Origin: Pseudobdellovibrionaceae bacterium | Lineage (GTDB): Bacteria > Bdellovibrionota > Bdellovibrionia > Bdellovibrionales > JAMPXM01 | Assembly (NCBI GenBank): GCA_947462815.1 | Contig: CANHQR010000022.1 | Coordinates: 1 to 49,084 of the forward strand | Direction of reading: 5' to 3' | Length of the DNA: 49,084 nt | In this document: positions 41,942 to 49,084 of the stretch, piece by piece | How the letters are laid out: each line of letters begins with the position of its first letter | Position numbering within the stretch: position 1 is the stretch's first letter | The notes under the pieces: model-generated | Databases searched by the model: none | What the model was told of the DNA's origin: nothing | What the model saw: only the letters and a program-made list of their open reading frames with translations | Made by a program: the position numbers and the translations under genes

Positions 41942-42244
41942 TTAGTTGGAAACCTCGATCACACCGTCTTCGGCGTTGAACTTTAAAAGTCCCTGACTCT
42001 GCAGCTTGCGTACTTCGCGGATGAGTTGAGACACCTGCGAAGGTGTGGAGTGATCGGGGATCACGAGAGCATATTCAACCCCTCCGCCAGAGCCCGACGC
42101 AGACTGAAGATTAGGGTCTTCGGCATTGAAACTCGCAGAACTGGACGACTCAGAAAGTGCGGACTCGGAAGCTGCCAAATTGGAAGTTTTGGCCGAGGCC
42201 AGAAATGGCATCAATGCACTGAGGACCAGCAAAGAGTTTTTCAC
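41942..42244 (-). CDS. Small exported Ser-rich protein
   Basis: A protein of 100 residues from a GTG at 42244, preceded by AAAGGTGAG; a second GTG at 42259 would add five. The signal peptide (KNSLLVLSALMPFLASA) is followed by a very Ser/Ala-rich linker (ASESALSESSSSASFNAEDP). A small folded-looking end follows (YALVIPDHSTPSQVSQLIRE, VRKLQSQGLLKFNAEDGVIE). The mature part has no cysteines. No family is recognised. The 266-base gap on its downstream side contains a perfect stem GGCCAG-CTCAG-CTGGCC (41720-41736). Confidence 0.6.
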   Translation of the reverse strand: MKNSLLVLSALMPFLASAKTSNLAASESALSESSSSASFNAEDPNLQSASGSGGGVEYALVIPDHSTPSQVSQLIREVRKLQSQGLLKFNAEDGVIEVSN

Positions 42245-42380
42245 GCACTCACCTTTCACCTAAAGTTTTGATCGAAAACGGTTCCGTCCGTTCCGCTCGA
42301 TTCCTCTCCCACACCATCGAAGCGGTTCACGCCCGAGGAATCGAAGAGCCAGAATAACAGGCGATGGGATCGCCCTGCGA

Positions 42381-42670
42381 CTGTTAGAATTCTGACAGCG
42401 ACTTCCTACAGAGGACGGCGGTGAGCTCAAAGGAGCAGCTCCTCAGCTCGGACATTGTCTCCAGGTACCGCTGTGTGGCTTCGGTCACTGGGGCCACAAA
42501 AGCCCTACAAATTGAGGCCGTGCTTCGCCTCATCAGGAGCGCCCCAACTAAGCATGTTTTTCCAAACCCCGCGTTTGACGCAGAGCTTTTGCGGCCGAGG
42601 CTAGCGCCGCTCAAAAGTTCGATTAAACCCTGACCACCTCAGAAGCCTCTTAAGGGGCAAAGGTCTTTTT
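42381..42670 (+). ncRNA. Candidate structured RNA (unassigned)
   Basis: Nearly the whole stretch folds. Helices by eye: 42415-42422 with 42467-42474 (8 bp, one GU), enclosing 42423-42427/42445-42449 and 42450-42453/42457-42460. Next is 42475-42479/42484-42488 closing a cUUCGg tetraloop. Then 42489-42494/42541-42546 encloses the 6-bp hairpin 42513-42518/42527-42532. A 13-bp hairpin follows (42583-42595 with 42606-42620, two-base bulge). A last stem 42645-42649/42654-42658 is followed by TTTTT at 42666-42670. An 18-bp near-palindrome (CTGTTAGAATTCTGACAG, 42381-42398) marks the left side. It matches no RNA family I know. Opposing open frames (42421-42633 rightward, 42384-42614 leftward) use codons such as AGG that are uncommon nearby. 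The rightward one has a possible GAGG site, so a small protein is the main alternative. No folding program was run. Confidence 0.4.
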
Positions 42671-42697
42671 ACGTTACCTTCACAGGGGAGGACACTC

Positions 42698-43495
42698 ATG
42701 TCGTCGAAGTTTTCGCGACCCATCGTCGCCGCATTCGCACTTTTCACCACAGCTGCTTTGGCAGCAACCGTGACCGTTGCCGAGATCAACGCGAAGGTTG
42801 CGGGCCTTTTGGCTCAGGCCAATGACGCCAACACCAAAATCGAAGCTAGCTTTTCGCAATTGGCTGTCGACAGCGTTCGCGCCACTCAGTTTGGCGCCGC
42901 TTTGCACGCCGAAGAAATTGGCACGCGTCTGGTGAAATTCGACGCAGAAGGCGATTACGAGTATGTGACTCTTGCGACAGGCGATGAACCGCGCTTCTCT
43001 GCAAAGGTCGCGCTCGAAATGGATTTTGTTGGCGCCTTCGGTCAAGAGGTCGTCAATGAGATCGCGGGCGACATCGAATCGATGGCCATGAATATTGTGA
43101 AGGACTTCACAGCTGAATATGGCGCAGCGGCTCAGGCGCAAATCGCGATCGAAAATCTGCAGCGAGACCCTCAAGGCAACATCGTTACAGCTCGAATCAA
43201 GTTTGATGGCGTTGTGGACTTCAGCCAGCTGCCGGCGACAAAGCCATTGCGCGATGTCGAACTCAAGGAAATTCACGCTGTGATTGACGTGAACTTCCAG
43301 GGGCAACAAGGCGCTCGTCTCGAGGTGTCGGGCATCATGAATCCCGCCTACCGCAGCTTCCAAGCCGATCAAACCGGTTTGAAGGAACTCATCGAAGGCT
43401 TACTCGCCGACGACATGGAGGCCTATCAAACCATCACGCAGATCTTAGGCTTCGCCGCCGCGGGCATGGAGTGGCTGTCGAACACCAAGCCCTAA
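42698..43495 (+). CDS. Secreted hypothetical protein
   Basis: A protein of 265 residues with GGGGAGG seven bases before the ATG and a clean signal peptide (FSRPIVAAFALFTTAALA, cut near 22). The mature part has no cysteines, is mildly acidic, and mixes helices (VTVAEINAKVAGLLAQANDA, FGQEVVNEIAGDIESMAMNI) with strands (HAVIDVNFQGQQGARLEVSG). It ends in a helical region. I do not recognise a family. A proper intrinsic terminator follows. The strong initiation site, signal peptide and terminator suggest a well-expressed periplasmic or secreted single-gene unit. Confidence 0.78.
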   Translation: MSSKFSRPIVAAFALFTTAALAATVTVAEINAKVAGLLAQANDANTKIEASFSQLAVDSVRATQFGAALHAEEIGTRLVKFDAEGDYEYVTLATGDEPRFSAKVALEMDFVGAFGQEVVNEIAGDIESMAMNIVKDFTAEYGAAAQAQIAIENLQRDPQGNIVTARIKFDGVVDFSQLPATKPLRDVELKEIHAVIDVNFQGQQGARLEVSGIMNPAYRSFQADQTGLKELIEGLLADDMEAYQTITQILGFAAAGMEWLSNTKP

Positions 43496-43523
43496 AAGAG
43501 GTCGTGAAGTTGAGTTTTTTATG

Positions 43524-43560
43524 GCCCAGCCCAAACAGCGGCTGGGCTTCTTCTTTATTC
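43524..43560 (+). terminator. Rho-independent terminator
   Basis: GCCCAGCC, an eight-base loop and GGCTGGGC form a perfect 8-bp stem, followed by TTCTTCTTTATT on the rightward strand. It begins 28 bases past the stop of the 42698-43495 gene. The U-rich tail overlaps the last codons of the leftward SAM-hydrolase-like gene. Confidence 0.85.
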
Positions 43561-44553
43561 GAGCTCGATCGTCCATGACGGTCCACTTGCGATTTTGTGT
43601 TGGACCGCGAAGTTTCGCATATTGAGAGCCAAGGAAAAATCGAGGAGCGAGTTGTAGTAGCCGAGAGTCTGTCCCTCGGGAACGCCGCCGAATGTCTCCA
43701 CGATCGGCACTTCCCCTCTCCACACACGACGGCCCGAATTCTTTATGGTCACTTTGATTTTCGATCGGCCGTTGCGCCAAGACTCCAACATGGTCTTGGG
43801 AATGTTGCTCCACACATTTCCATACATCGGATCGAGGACGGGAATCATACCCATCAAGCGCGATCCGTTGATAGCCGCACGCTGGTAGGAGATTCGCTGA
43901 ACTTCGCTTCGTGTCGGGCCCAAGTCCTCGAGTCTGGTTTGTCCAGAGGCCAAACGCGCCCCCACGTAGGCGTAGAGATCTCGGCCATGGAAGGTGTAAC
44001 TTTCTTCAGAGCCTTTGAGGCGCTGGCGAGACTCTTCAATTTGTACGACCTTCGATAAACCAAGATCCTCGGCGATCAGCGTGAAGAGACCATTGTCAGG
44101 ACCAACCAAAATATGCCCGCTCTTTGTTTCGAGTGCCACGCTCAAGCGCTGAGTTCCCACTCCTGGGTCCACGACATTCACAAAGACAGTGCCGGCCGGC
44201 CAGTAGGCGACGGTTTGCTTGAGTCGATAGGCGCCCGACCAAATATCGTAGGGCGGGACGTGATGAGTGAGATCATAGATTTTGATCGCTGGCGAAACTC
44301 CGTGAGCCACTCCCCGCATAGCGGAGACCGCTCCGTCGAACTCGCCAAAGTCCGTCATGAGCACTAACGCACGAGATGGCGACGCTGTGTCGGTTCGGCC
44401 GGCGCTCGCGCATCCCATGAGGCTTCCGAGACTCATGGTGGATATGAGAACGCACAAACTGAGCCGAATTCGGATCCAGATGGAGTTCCGACGATCACGA
44501 GAAAGGGCGAGCGCGGGCTTTGGAATCAAGGGGCCTCCTAGAAGTGATCTCAT
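43555..44553 (-). CDS. DUF62 (SAM hydrolase family) protein exported as a lipoprotein
   Basis: A protein of 332 residues. Family motifs are complete: LMTDFGEFDGAVSAMRGVAH, VNVVDPGVGTQRLSVA, VGPDNGLFT, YTFHGRDLYAYVGA and VLDPMYGNVWSNIP. Members split S-adenosylmethionine to adenosine and methionine, or add halide in the fluorinase/chlorinase branch. Here the core is preceded by a signal with a lipobox (MSLGSLMGC), unlike the usual cytoplasmic forms. The ATG at 44553 has no ribosome-binding site. A TTG at 44529 with AGGAGG four bases upstream is an equally good start, and both keep the signal. The halogenase-specific loop cannot be judged by eye. Confidence 0.82.
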   Translation of the reverse strand: MRSLLGGPLIPKPALALSRDRRNSIWIRIRLSLCVLISTMSLGSLMGCASAGRTDTASPSRALVLMTDFGEFDGAVSAMRGVAHGVSPAIKIYDLTHHVPPYDIWSGAYRLKQTVAYWPAGTVFVNVVDPGVGTQRLSVALETKSGHILVGPDNGLFTLIAEDLGLSKVVQIEESRQRLKGSEESYTFHGRDLYAYVGARLASGQTRLEDLGPTRSEVQRISYQRAAINGSRLMGMIPVLDPMYGNVWSNIPKTMLESWRNGRSKIKVTIKNSGRRVWRGEVPIVETFGGVPEGQTLGYYNSLLDFSLALNMRNFAVQHKIASGPSWTIELE

Positions 44554-44786
44554 GAAGTGTTGCTTTCCGTCCGAGGTGCTAATCCCTTCAAAACTATAGG
44601 GCCAAGATCAGAAAGAGACGAGCCCCATGCTAAGGCGCTGACTGAGCCACTTTCACCGAGACCGAGCTCCGGATGCGCTGCGGCAACAGTGGGGCTCCCC
44701 GGAAAAAATCGCCAGTGGAGTAAAGGCTCGCTTGCTTCGCCTCCTCGACCGCATTACCGCTCGGTTTAAATCGTGCCGGAGGGACT

Positions 44787-45824
44787 ATGACGTCGAAGTT
44801 GAGTCTGGGTTTGAAACGAATCTTCAGTCTTACACTTGTGGTCCTTGCCATCGCGAGCGCCGGGATTCGGGGCTCTGTGGCCCAGGCCACAAGTCTCGGA
44901 GGGTCGCGCACTCCCGCGGAGACCTCGACCGATTCGCTGATCAAAGTGGGTCCCGGACAAATCGTCAGCTATCGAGCGATGATTGTCGATGCGACGAAAC
45001 CCACTTTCATTTTTATGCCCGGCATTTACCGAGGCTGGTCAGCCCAAGACCCCGTGATCGTGAATTTACAAAAGCGTGGGTTGAACGTCGTGACGATGGA
45101 ATTTTCAACACACTACCAAAGCTTTCGTTATCTGAGCGAGCTTCCACACTTTGCTGGCGGTTCTCGCCTTGACCGAAAAATCTTCGCTGATGAAGTTCAA
45201 GCCGTGGCCCAGGCCGTGGCTCGATCGCATCGCGTGAGAAACTTTGTTCCCGTCAGCTTGTCCTACTCGGGAATCGTCACCGAGAAACTGGATCCGGGGG
45301 TATTTCCTCTCGCGATCGAGACAGCGCCCCAGGGACGATTTGATGAGACCAATGAGATGGCCGCCCGCATGGGTGAAGCTTGGATGAATTGGGTGAGCAT
45401 GATTCCGCTTTACGGTCCGATCTATGCGGAATCGATGAAGGTGCAGGCTTTCTTCACCTACTGGTCGGGCATGGTGGCCCAGATGTCAGCGGCTCGTCCC
45501 GAGTTTCGTAACCCTCAGATGGCCAGCTTGCAGACCCAAGCCTGGGTGTCGATGGCCAGGGCCGCGGAAGACTTCGATCTTCGAAATCAAAATTGGACGG
45601 CCTCGCCGAAGCGAGTTTGGATCCTTGGTGAACGCGAAGAAGAGCCGCGCGCGACTTATCAAAAAGAAGCTGTAGCCAACTACTTGAAGACACTTTCACC
45701 GTCAGCAGTGAATCGTGAAATCTACGGTCGTCGAGGCGTCATCGTAATTCCACGTGCAGGCCACATCGTGCCGAGCGACGAGCCCGAGCTTTACGTGGAA
45801 GCTCTTGAACAGGTTTTGAACTGA
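44787..45824 (+). CDS. Secreted alpha/beta-hydrolase-like protein
   Basis: A protein of 345 residues with GGAGG four bases before the ATG and a signal peptide (IFSLTLVVLAIASAGIRGSVAQA). The fold pattern is alpha/beta-hydrolase: PTFIFMPGIYRGW for the oxyanion strand, GLNVVTMEF, then VRNFVPVSLSYSGIVTEKLD as nucleophile elbow, VWILGEREEE with a candidate acid, and IPRAGHIVPSDEPE with the catalytic His. The elbow reads S-L-S-Y-S-G, so the first Gly of the usual G-x-S-x-G is a Ser and the nucleophile choice is ambiguous. Substrate unknown. Confidence 0.75.
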   Translation: MTSKLSLGLKRIFSLTLVVLAIASAGIRGSVAQATSLGGSRTPAETSTDSLIKVGPGQIVSYRAMIVDATKPTFIFMPGIYRGWSAQDPVIVNLQKRGLNVVTMEFSTHYQSFRYLSELPHFAGGSRLDRKIFADEVQAVAQAVARSHRVRNFVPVSLSYSGIVTEKLDPGVFPLAIETAPQGRFDETNEMAARMGEAWMNWVSMIPLYGPIYAESMKVQAFFTYWSGMVAQMSAARPEFRNPQMASLQTQAWVSMARAAEDFDLRNQNWTASPKRVWILGEREEEPRATYQKEAVANYLKTLSPSAVNREIYGRRGVIVIPRAGHIVPSDEPELYVEALEQVLN

Positions 45825-45853
45825 CACAGTTCACATCAAGCTTTGCTCTTGAA

Positions 45854-46735
45854 TCACACGCTGTCCAGTTTCCCGCTGGACGGCGCCGACCAAGACAGGG
45901 TGGCCATAGAAATCGACGCATTCTGAATACCCCGTATGAGCACTCGGGCCTCTTCATCTTGTCGCACCGATGCGAGGATGGGAAACAAGGGCCACAGATG
46001 CTCGGCCGTCGGGTGAGCGCGCTGAAGACCTTCGGGGATCAAACTGAGAAGCCTCATGCCCGGCTTCCAATTAAGAATTCGATGCAGGATCTCTTGCTCA
46101 AACTTTTCCGCCCAGCCCACGGACGACGCCTCCCCTCTCGGCGATTGAGAGGCCAGTCCGTCCCTTTCGCTGAGGTCACCCGACATATCGACCTCATGAA
46201 GATTGTGGACCAAGTTGCCGCTCGCCAACACGAGCCAACCCAGATCGCGAAGCTTCGAGAGACCTTCTCCCAATCGCTGTGCAACCGACTCCAGTTGTGT
46301 ATCATTCGATGGAACAGGAAGGCTGATCGGGATGATGATCGGTGAGCCCGGCTGAGGCTTTGGCCACGCATGCATAAGCACCGACCACGCACCGTGATCC
46401 AGCCCCCAATTGGTGGTGATTCGCGCTTGGAGAGTTTTGGCAACCTCATCGGCCGCCAATTCATCACCCCACGCCTGATATGCGGAGCGACTAAGGCTCG
46501 CGGGGAATCCGTAAAAATCATTAATTTTGGGAAGTTCAGGAAGCGATACCACTTCAACTTCTCGGCTCAAGTGATGCGCTGAAATGACCAGAATCCCGCG
46601 CGCCTGCTGAGCTCTCGGACGAGCCCGCCACCTTTCACCCTCCGCACGCCACGCGCGAGTGAAACGATTCTCGGCCAGAGCATTCATCGGGTTTCCATGT
46701 CCGAAGAAGAGGGCCGGCTGGCGCTGGAAATTCAT
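45854..46735 (-). CDS. ygiD: 4,5-DOPA-extradiol-dioxygenase-like protein (LigB/YgiD family)
   Basis: A protein of 293 residues from the ATG at 46735; the frame is open 12 codons more. Metal-site motifs of the class III extradiol dioxygenase family are present: ALFFGHGNPMNAL, ILVISAHHLSREVEV, NDFYGFPASL, TTNWGLDHGAWSVLMHAWP and LVLASGNLVHNLHEVD. YgiD-type enzymes open the ring of DOPA and other catechols with a non-haem metal. Length and order match E. coli YgiD. It should be cytoplasmic. The neighbours give no pathway context. Confidence 0.9.
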   Translation of the reverse strand: MNFQRQPALFFGHGNPMNALAENRFTRAWRAEGERWRARPRAQQARGILVISAHHLSREVEVVSLPELPKINDFYGFPASLSRSAYQAWGDELAADEVAKTLQARITTNWGLDHGAWSVLMHAWPKPQPGSPIIIPISLPVPSNDTQLESVAQRLGEGLSKLRDLGWLVLASGNLVHNLHEVDMSGDLSERDGLASQSPRGEASSVGWAEKFEQEILHRILNWKPGMRLLSLIPEGLQRAHPTAEHLWPLFPILASVRQDEEARVLIRGIQNASISMATLSWSAPSSGKLDSV

Positions 46736-46848
46736 GACAATCTCTCTTCCCTTAGATGAATCTGCGTCCAAAACTGATTTAAGGCCACGAAGCAGACCGA
46801 CGAGAAACCATCGGTCCGCCTCGAACCAAGTCTCGTCCGATCAAACCC

Positions 46849-47487
46849 TCACTTTTTTCGCTGAGCCGCTTGGATGTTGAGGGTGAGGGTCACCTCGTCA
46901 CCAACGACGGGTCCGACTTCCACAACTTTCGACCACGTCAGACCGAAGTCTTTGCGATTGATCTTCGCCGTCGCCTTGAAGGCCGCTTTCGTATTTCCGT
47001 ACATATCAGCGGCCGAGCCCAAGCACTGAGCGTCGAAAGTCACCTTCTTGGTCACTCCCTTGATCGTCAGATCACCCACGAGCTTAAACTTTTGCGCCGA
47101 ACCCTGGATGTCGGTGCTCTTAAACGTCATCTTTGGATGCTTCTCCACATCAAAAAAATCGGGGCTTCGCAAATGATCATCGCGATCTTTGACAGCCGTG
47201 TCGACACTCTTCATGTCGACACTGGCACTCACCGACGACTTCGCAAAGTTCTCGGCAATCTGCATTTCTCCGGACAGTTGGGTGAAACGACCCTCAACTG
47301 TGGAAATCACGAGGTGCGGAATTTCAAAGCCCACCTTCGAATGCATGACATCCAAATCATAAACTCCCGCCGCAGGAACTTGAGGCTTTTTCGCTGCGGC
47401 CTGTTCCATACCCAGCGACCATCCGGCCAAAGTCGCCACAGTGACCATCGCCAGACTAAGCTTCAAAAACGACTGTTGTGTTTGCAT
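46849..47487 (-). CDS. yceI: YceI family periplasmic lipid-binding protein
   Basis: A protein of 212 residues with AGGAG six bases before the ATG and a signal peptide (LKLSLAMVTVATLAGWSLG). It is a lipocalin-like YceI barrel: GVYDLDVMHSKVGFEIPHLV, STVEGRFTQLSGEMQIAENF, SVSASVDMKSVDTAVKDRDD, HLRSPDFFDVEKHPKMTFKS and the INRKDFGLTWSKVVEVGPVV end. Relatives bind isoprenoid quinones or other amphiphiles in the periplasm. It is divergent from a LysR-type gene with repeats between them, so regulation by that protein is likely. Confidence 0.93.
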   Translation of the reverse strand: MQTQQSFLKLSLAMVTVATLAGWSLGMEQAAAKKPQVPAAGVYDLDVMHSKVGFEIPHLVISTVEGRFTQLSGEMQIAENFAKSSVSASVDMKSVDTAVKDRDDHLRSPDFFDVEKHPKMTFKSTDIQGSAQKFKLVGDLTIKGVTKKVTFDAQCLGSAADMYGNTKAAFKATAKINRKDFGLTWSKVVEVGPVVGDEVTLTLNIQAAQRKK

Positions 47488-47682
47488 TTTGTCTCCTAGA
47501 TTCTCTCGTGCGTCGAGGCGCCGTTGTTAACATCCCTACGATCCCATTCACTTGACCTCGCAGTCGGGACTTGCAGAACAGACGTCCTAACAAACTCCTC
47601 AACCGCGAACAGAAGTAGTTTCGGGCATTTTTGTTTATTGCATCAGGAGACACTTTTGAGAGACACTGTTGCCATAAAAAGA

Positions 47683-47704
47683 ACAATCAGAATTGTCTCA
47701 GAAT
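47683..47704 (+). promoter_or_regulatory. Candidate LysR-type operator
   Basis: ACAATCAGAATTGT (47683-47696) has inverted arms ACAAT/ATTGT around four bases. Overlapping it, TCAGAAT is repeated at 47687 and 47698, spaced 11 bp, one helical turn. It sits 12-33 bases before the GTG of the LysR gene in the divergent region shared with yceI. Binding by the neighbouring LysR protein is inferred from position. Confidence 0.5.
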
Positions 47705-47715
47705 GAGAGGAACGC

Positions 47716-48612
47716 GTGGACCTCAACCGACTCGCTCTCTTTGTACAGCTCGCCGAATCCGGAAGCTTCACCCAAGCCGCACTGAAGCTTCGCCAACCGA
47801 AGAGCCGGGTATCGCGGCAACTCAAAGATCTGGAGCGCGAACTGGGTTTGAGTCTGGTTTACCGTACCACGCGACAGTTTCAGCTCACGGATGCAGGTCG
47901 CGAACTTTACTCGCGAGCCAAGGAAGGGCTGCAAATTATTGAATCGGCCGCCCAGTCGGCCGAGGATCGACGCCGAGATGTTCGTGGTCGCATTCGCATT
48001 ACAGCGCCAGAAGACTTTGGCCTGGCACTTCTCAATCCGCTCATCATTGAGTTCTCCAAATCTCATCCGCACGTGGAGTTCGATCTCATTTACTCAGGAG
48101 AAGTCCGCGATCTCGTCAAAGAGGGCATCGACCTTGCGTTTCGATTCGGACGCCTCAAAGACTCAAGCTTGCTGCAAAGGCGCCTCGGCCGGCCCCACTT
48201 TCTCTTCGCGGCATCGCCCCACCTGATCGATCGACTCGGCCCATTAAGTCGACTTGAGCAGTTGGAACACTTTCCATTTCTTGAGTTCACACCGCTTCTC
48301 GGCCTCAGTGTGAGTCGCGGCATTGTCGATCGCCGCGACGGCTCAAGGCAAAAGTGGAGCCCCAAAGCACGACTTCGGATGAACTCTTTGCTATCACTTC
48401 GCGACCTCGCGATCGCGGGGCATGGGATCACGACCCTGCCCGAGTTCTTAGTGATCGACCAACTCAAAGTTGGCACTCTCGTTCACGTGCTCAAGTCCTA
48501 TAGTCTGGATTCCGCGCCTCTGCACTTGGTGAGTCCACCCGCATCGAGGTCGCAAGCGCTCGCCATTCGCAATTTCGCTGAATTTTGTATCGAGCGACTA
48601 AAAGATCTTTGA
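47716..48612 (+). CDS. LysR-type transcriptional regulator
   Basis: A protein of 298 residues starting at a GTG with GAGAGG five bases upstream. The N-terminal winged HTH is canonical: MDLNRLALFVQLAESGSFTQ, then AALKLRQPKSRVSRQLKDLE. The effector domain (VRGRIRITAPEDFGLALLNP, VDLAFRFGRLKDSSLLQRRL) is of the two-lobe periplasmic-binding type, closest to the AaeR/DsdC-like LysR group common in Proteobacteria. It probably controls the divergent yceI gene and itself. The effector is unknown. Its end overlaps the convergent gene by 15 bases. Confidence 0.93.
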   Translation: MDLNRLALFVQLAESGSFTQAALKLRQPKSRVSRQLKDLERELGLSLVYRTTRQFQLTDAGRELYSRAKEGLQIIESAAQSAEDRRRDVRGRIRITAPEDFGLALLNPLIIEFSKSHPHVEFDLIYSGEVRDLVKEGIDLAFRFGRLKDSSLLQRRLGRPHFLFAASPHLIDRLGPLSRLEQLEHFPFLEFTPLLGLSVSRGIVDRRDGSRQKWSPKARLRMNSLLSLRDLAIAGHGITTLPEFLVIDQLKVGTLVHVLKSYSLDSAPLHLVSPPASRSQALAIRNFAEFCIERLKDL

Positions 48613-49084
48613 GTCCATGTTCGACGGCCGAACTGAACCCTGTCGCTTCTGCCGCTGAACGCGTTTTCGACCCTTGATCGGCTGGCGCAACCTTCGACGT
48701 GGCGACAAGACGATGGACAACTCTTCGCCAGCAGCTGACGAGTCGCCCAACTCCGGCTCTGATTTCATATTTGAACTTAGAGAAGAGTCCGTCGGCGCCT
48801 TCTTTGCGAGCACACGCTGACGCATCGCCTGAGCTTCAAGTCGCGTCCGGCGCTTGGCGGCCGCCAGTTCACGACGACGAGCCTCGAGCTGTTCCGCGCT
48901 GACGGAGCCGCCACGCAAGTGCTGTTCGGCCTGCAACAACATGTCTTGTAGACTACGGTCCGGAAGGCGAGCCCCCTCTGTCGCTCCGCCAGAGGCCAGT
49001 CGTTCGCGTATCACTTGCGACTTCATTCCGCCGAAGAATTTAAAAAATCCTCGAGCGACCAGGGCGATCACGATGAGTGTGACC
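48598..49084 (-). CDS. Membrane-anchored basic protein (5' end outside window)
   Basis: The leftward frame is open through the window edge. It reads VTLIVIALVARGFFKFFGGM at the start of what is visible, a membrane helix, followed by about 140 charged residues with an Arg/Gln/Ala helix (EQLEARRRELAAAKRRTRLE) and a basic C-terminus (RRLRQPIKGRKRVQRQKRQG). A GTG at 49071 could be the start, but it would cut the membrane helix, so the gene probably begins beyond the edge. No family is recognised. Confidence 0.6.
   Translation of the reverse strand, partial: VTLIVIALVARGFFKFFGGMKSQVIRERLASGGATEGARLPDRSLQDMLLQAEQHLRGGSVSAEQLEARRRELAAAKRRTRLEAQAMRQRVLAKKAPTDSSLSSNMKSEPELGDSSAAGEELSIVLSPRRRLRQPIKGRKRVQRQKRQGSVRPSNMDSKIF

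Noticed and set aside
42381-42398. CTGTTAGAATTCTGACAG as a LexA/SOS box
   Set aside because: The CTG and CAG arms are separated by 12 bases, not 10, and no DNA-damage gene is adjacent; kept only as a palindrome.
42525-42540. CTGATGAGGC on the leftward strand, resembling a hammerhead ribozyme core
   Set aside because: The second core element is not preceded by a stem II and the GAAA segment is absent; a chance match.

Overview
The window is dense, GC-rich bacterial chromosome from a Gram-negative organism. It encodes OmpA-type and beta-barrel outer-membrane proteins, lipoproteins with clear lipoboxes, TatA, and a large number of proteins with Sec-type signal peptides. There is no rRNA, no CRISPR array, no insertion sequence and no phage block. 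The mix of many secreted hydrolases and orphan exported proteins, an exported superoxide dismutase, a Hanks-type kinase and gene-family choices such as YqhA/UPF0114 and a tocopherol-cyclase-like protein is suggestive of the Bdellovibrionota/Oligoflexia area. That placement is an impression, not a phylogenetic result.

Layout. 1-3.6 kb: tail of an OmpA-family protein, tatA, a one-domain asparaginase, and the proline pair proB-proA (ATGA-coupled), both with low-complexity insertions. 3.6-7 kb: a membrane Ser/Thr kinase flanked by two 12-bp tandem-repeat arrays, the second running into the start of a trypsin-like protease. 7.0-11.5 kb: the most interesting block, a tightly overlapping operon with a Tat-signal-like protein, an unknown 225-aa protein, an Asp/Asn-hydroxylase-like 2-oxoglutarate oxygenase, a membrane fatty-acyl desaturase, a radical SAM enzyme with an almost complete anti-16S Shine-Dalgarno, and AcpS. 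I know no named pathway with this gene set. 11.5-22 kb: exported enzymes and orphans (C45-type acyltransferase/peptidase, papain-like protein, beta-propeller protein, OMP barrel), plus ogt and a nitronate-monooxygenase-like flavoprotein. 22.4-24.1 kb: two paralogous secreted four-cysteine proteins with identical cysteine spacing, flanking an HTH-like regulator. 24.2-31 kb: methyltransferase, initiator tRNA with its promoter, exported tocopherol-cyclase-like protein, Mn-type SOD, UPF0114 protein and a MATE exporter. 31-34.5 kb: trhO, a MOSC protein and prfC. 34.5-44.6 kb: exported class-3 lipase, DUF2145 protein, orphan histidine kinase, a three-gene lipoprotein/VirB8-TraE-like operon, a region that folds into a candidate structured RNA, and a lipoprotein form of the SAM-hydrolase (DUF62) family. 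44.8-49 kb: exported alpha/beta hydrolase, DOPA-dioxygenase-like protein, a divergent yceI/LysR pair, and a partial gene at the right edge.

How the genes work together. Translation-coupled units are proB-proA, the 7.2-11.5 kb operon, the HTH-like gene with the second four-cysteine protein, MOSC-prfC and the 41.7-39.2 kb operon. Most other genes are single transcription units, several separated by clear hairpins (13.8, 17.4, 22.8, 37.0 and 43.5 kb). All function calls are from reading the translated sequences by eye. No database search was run.
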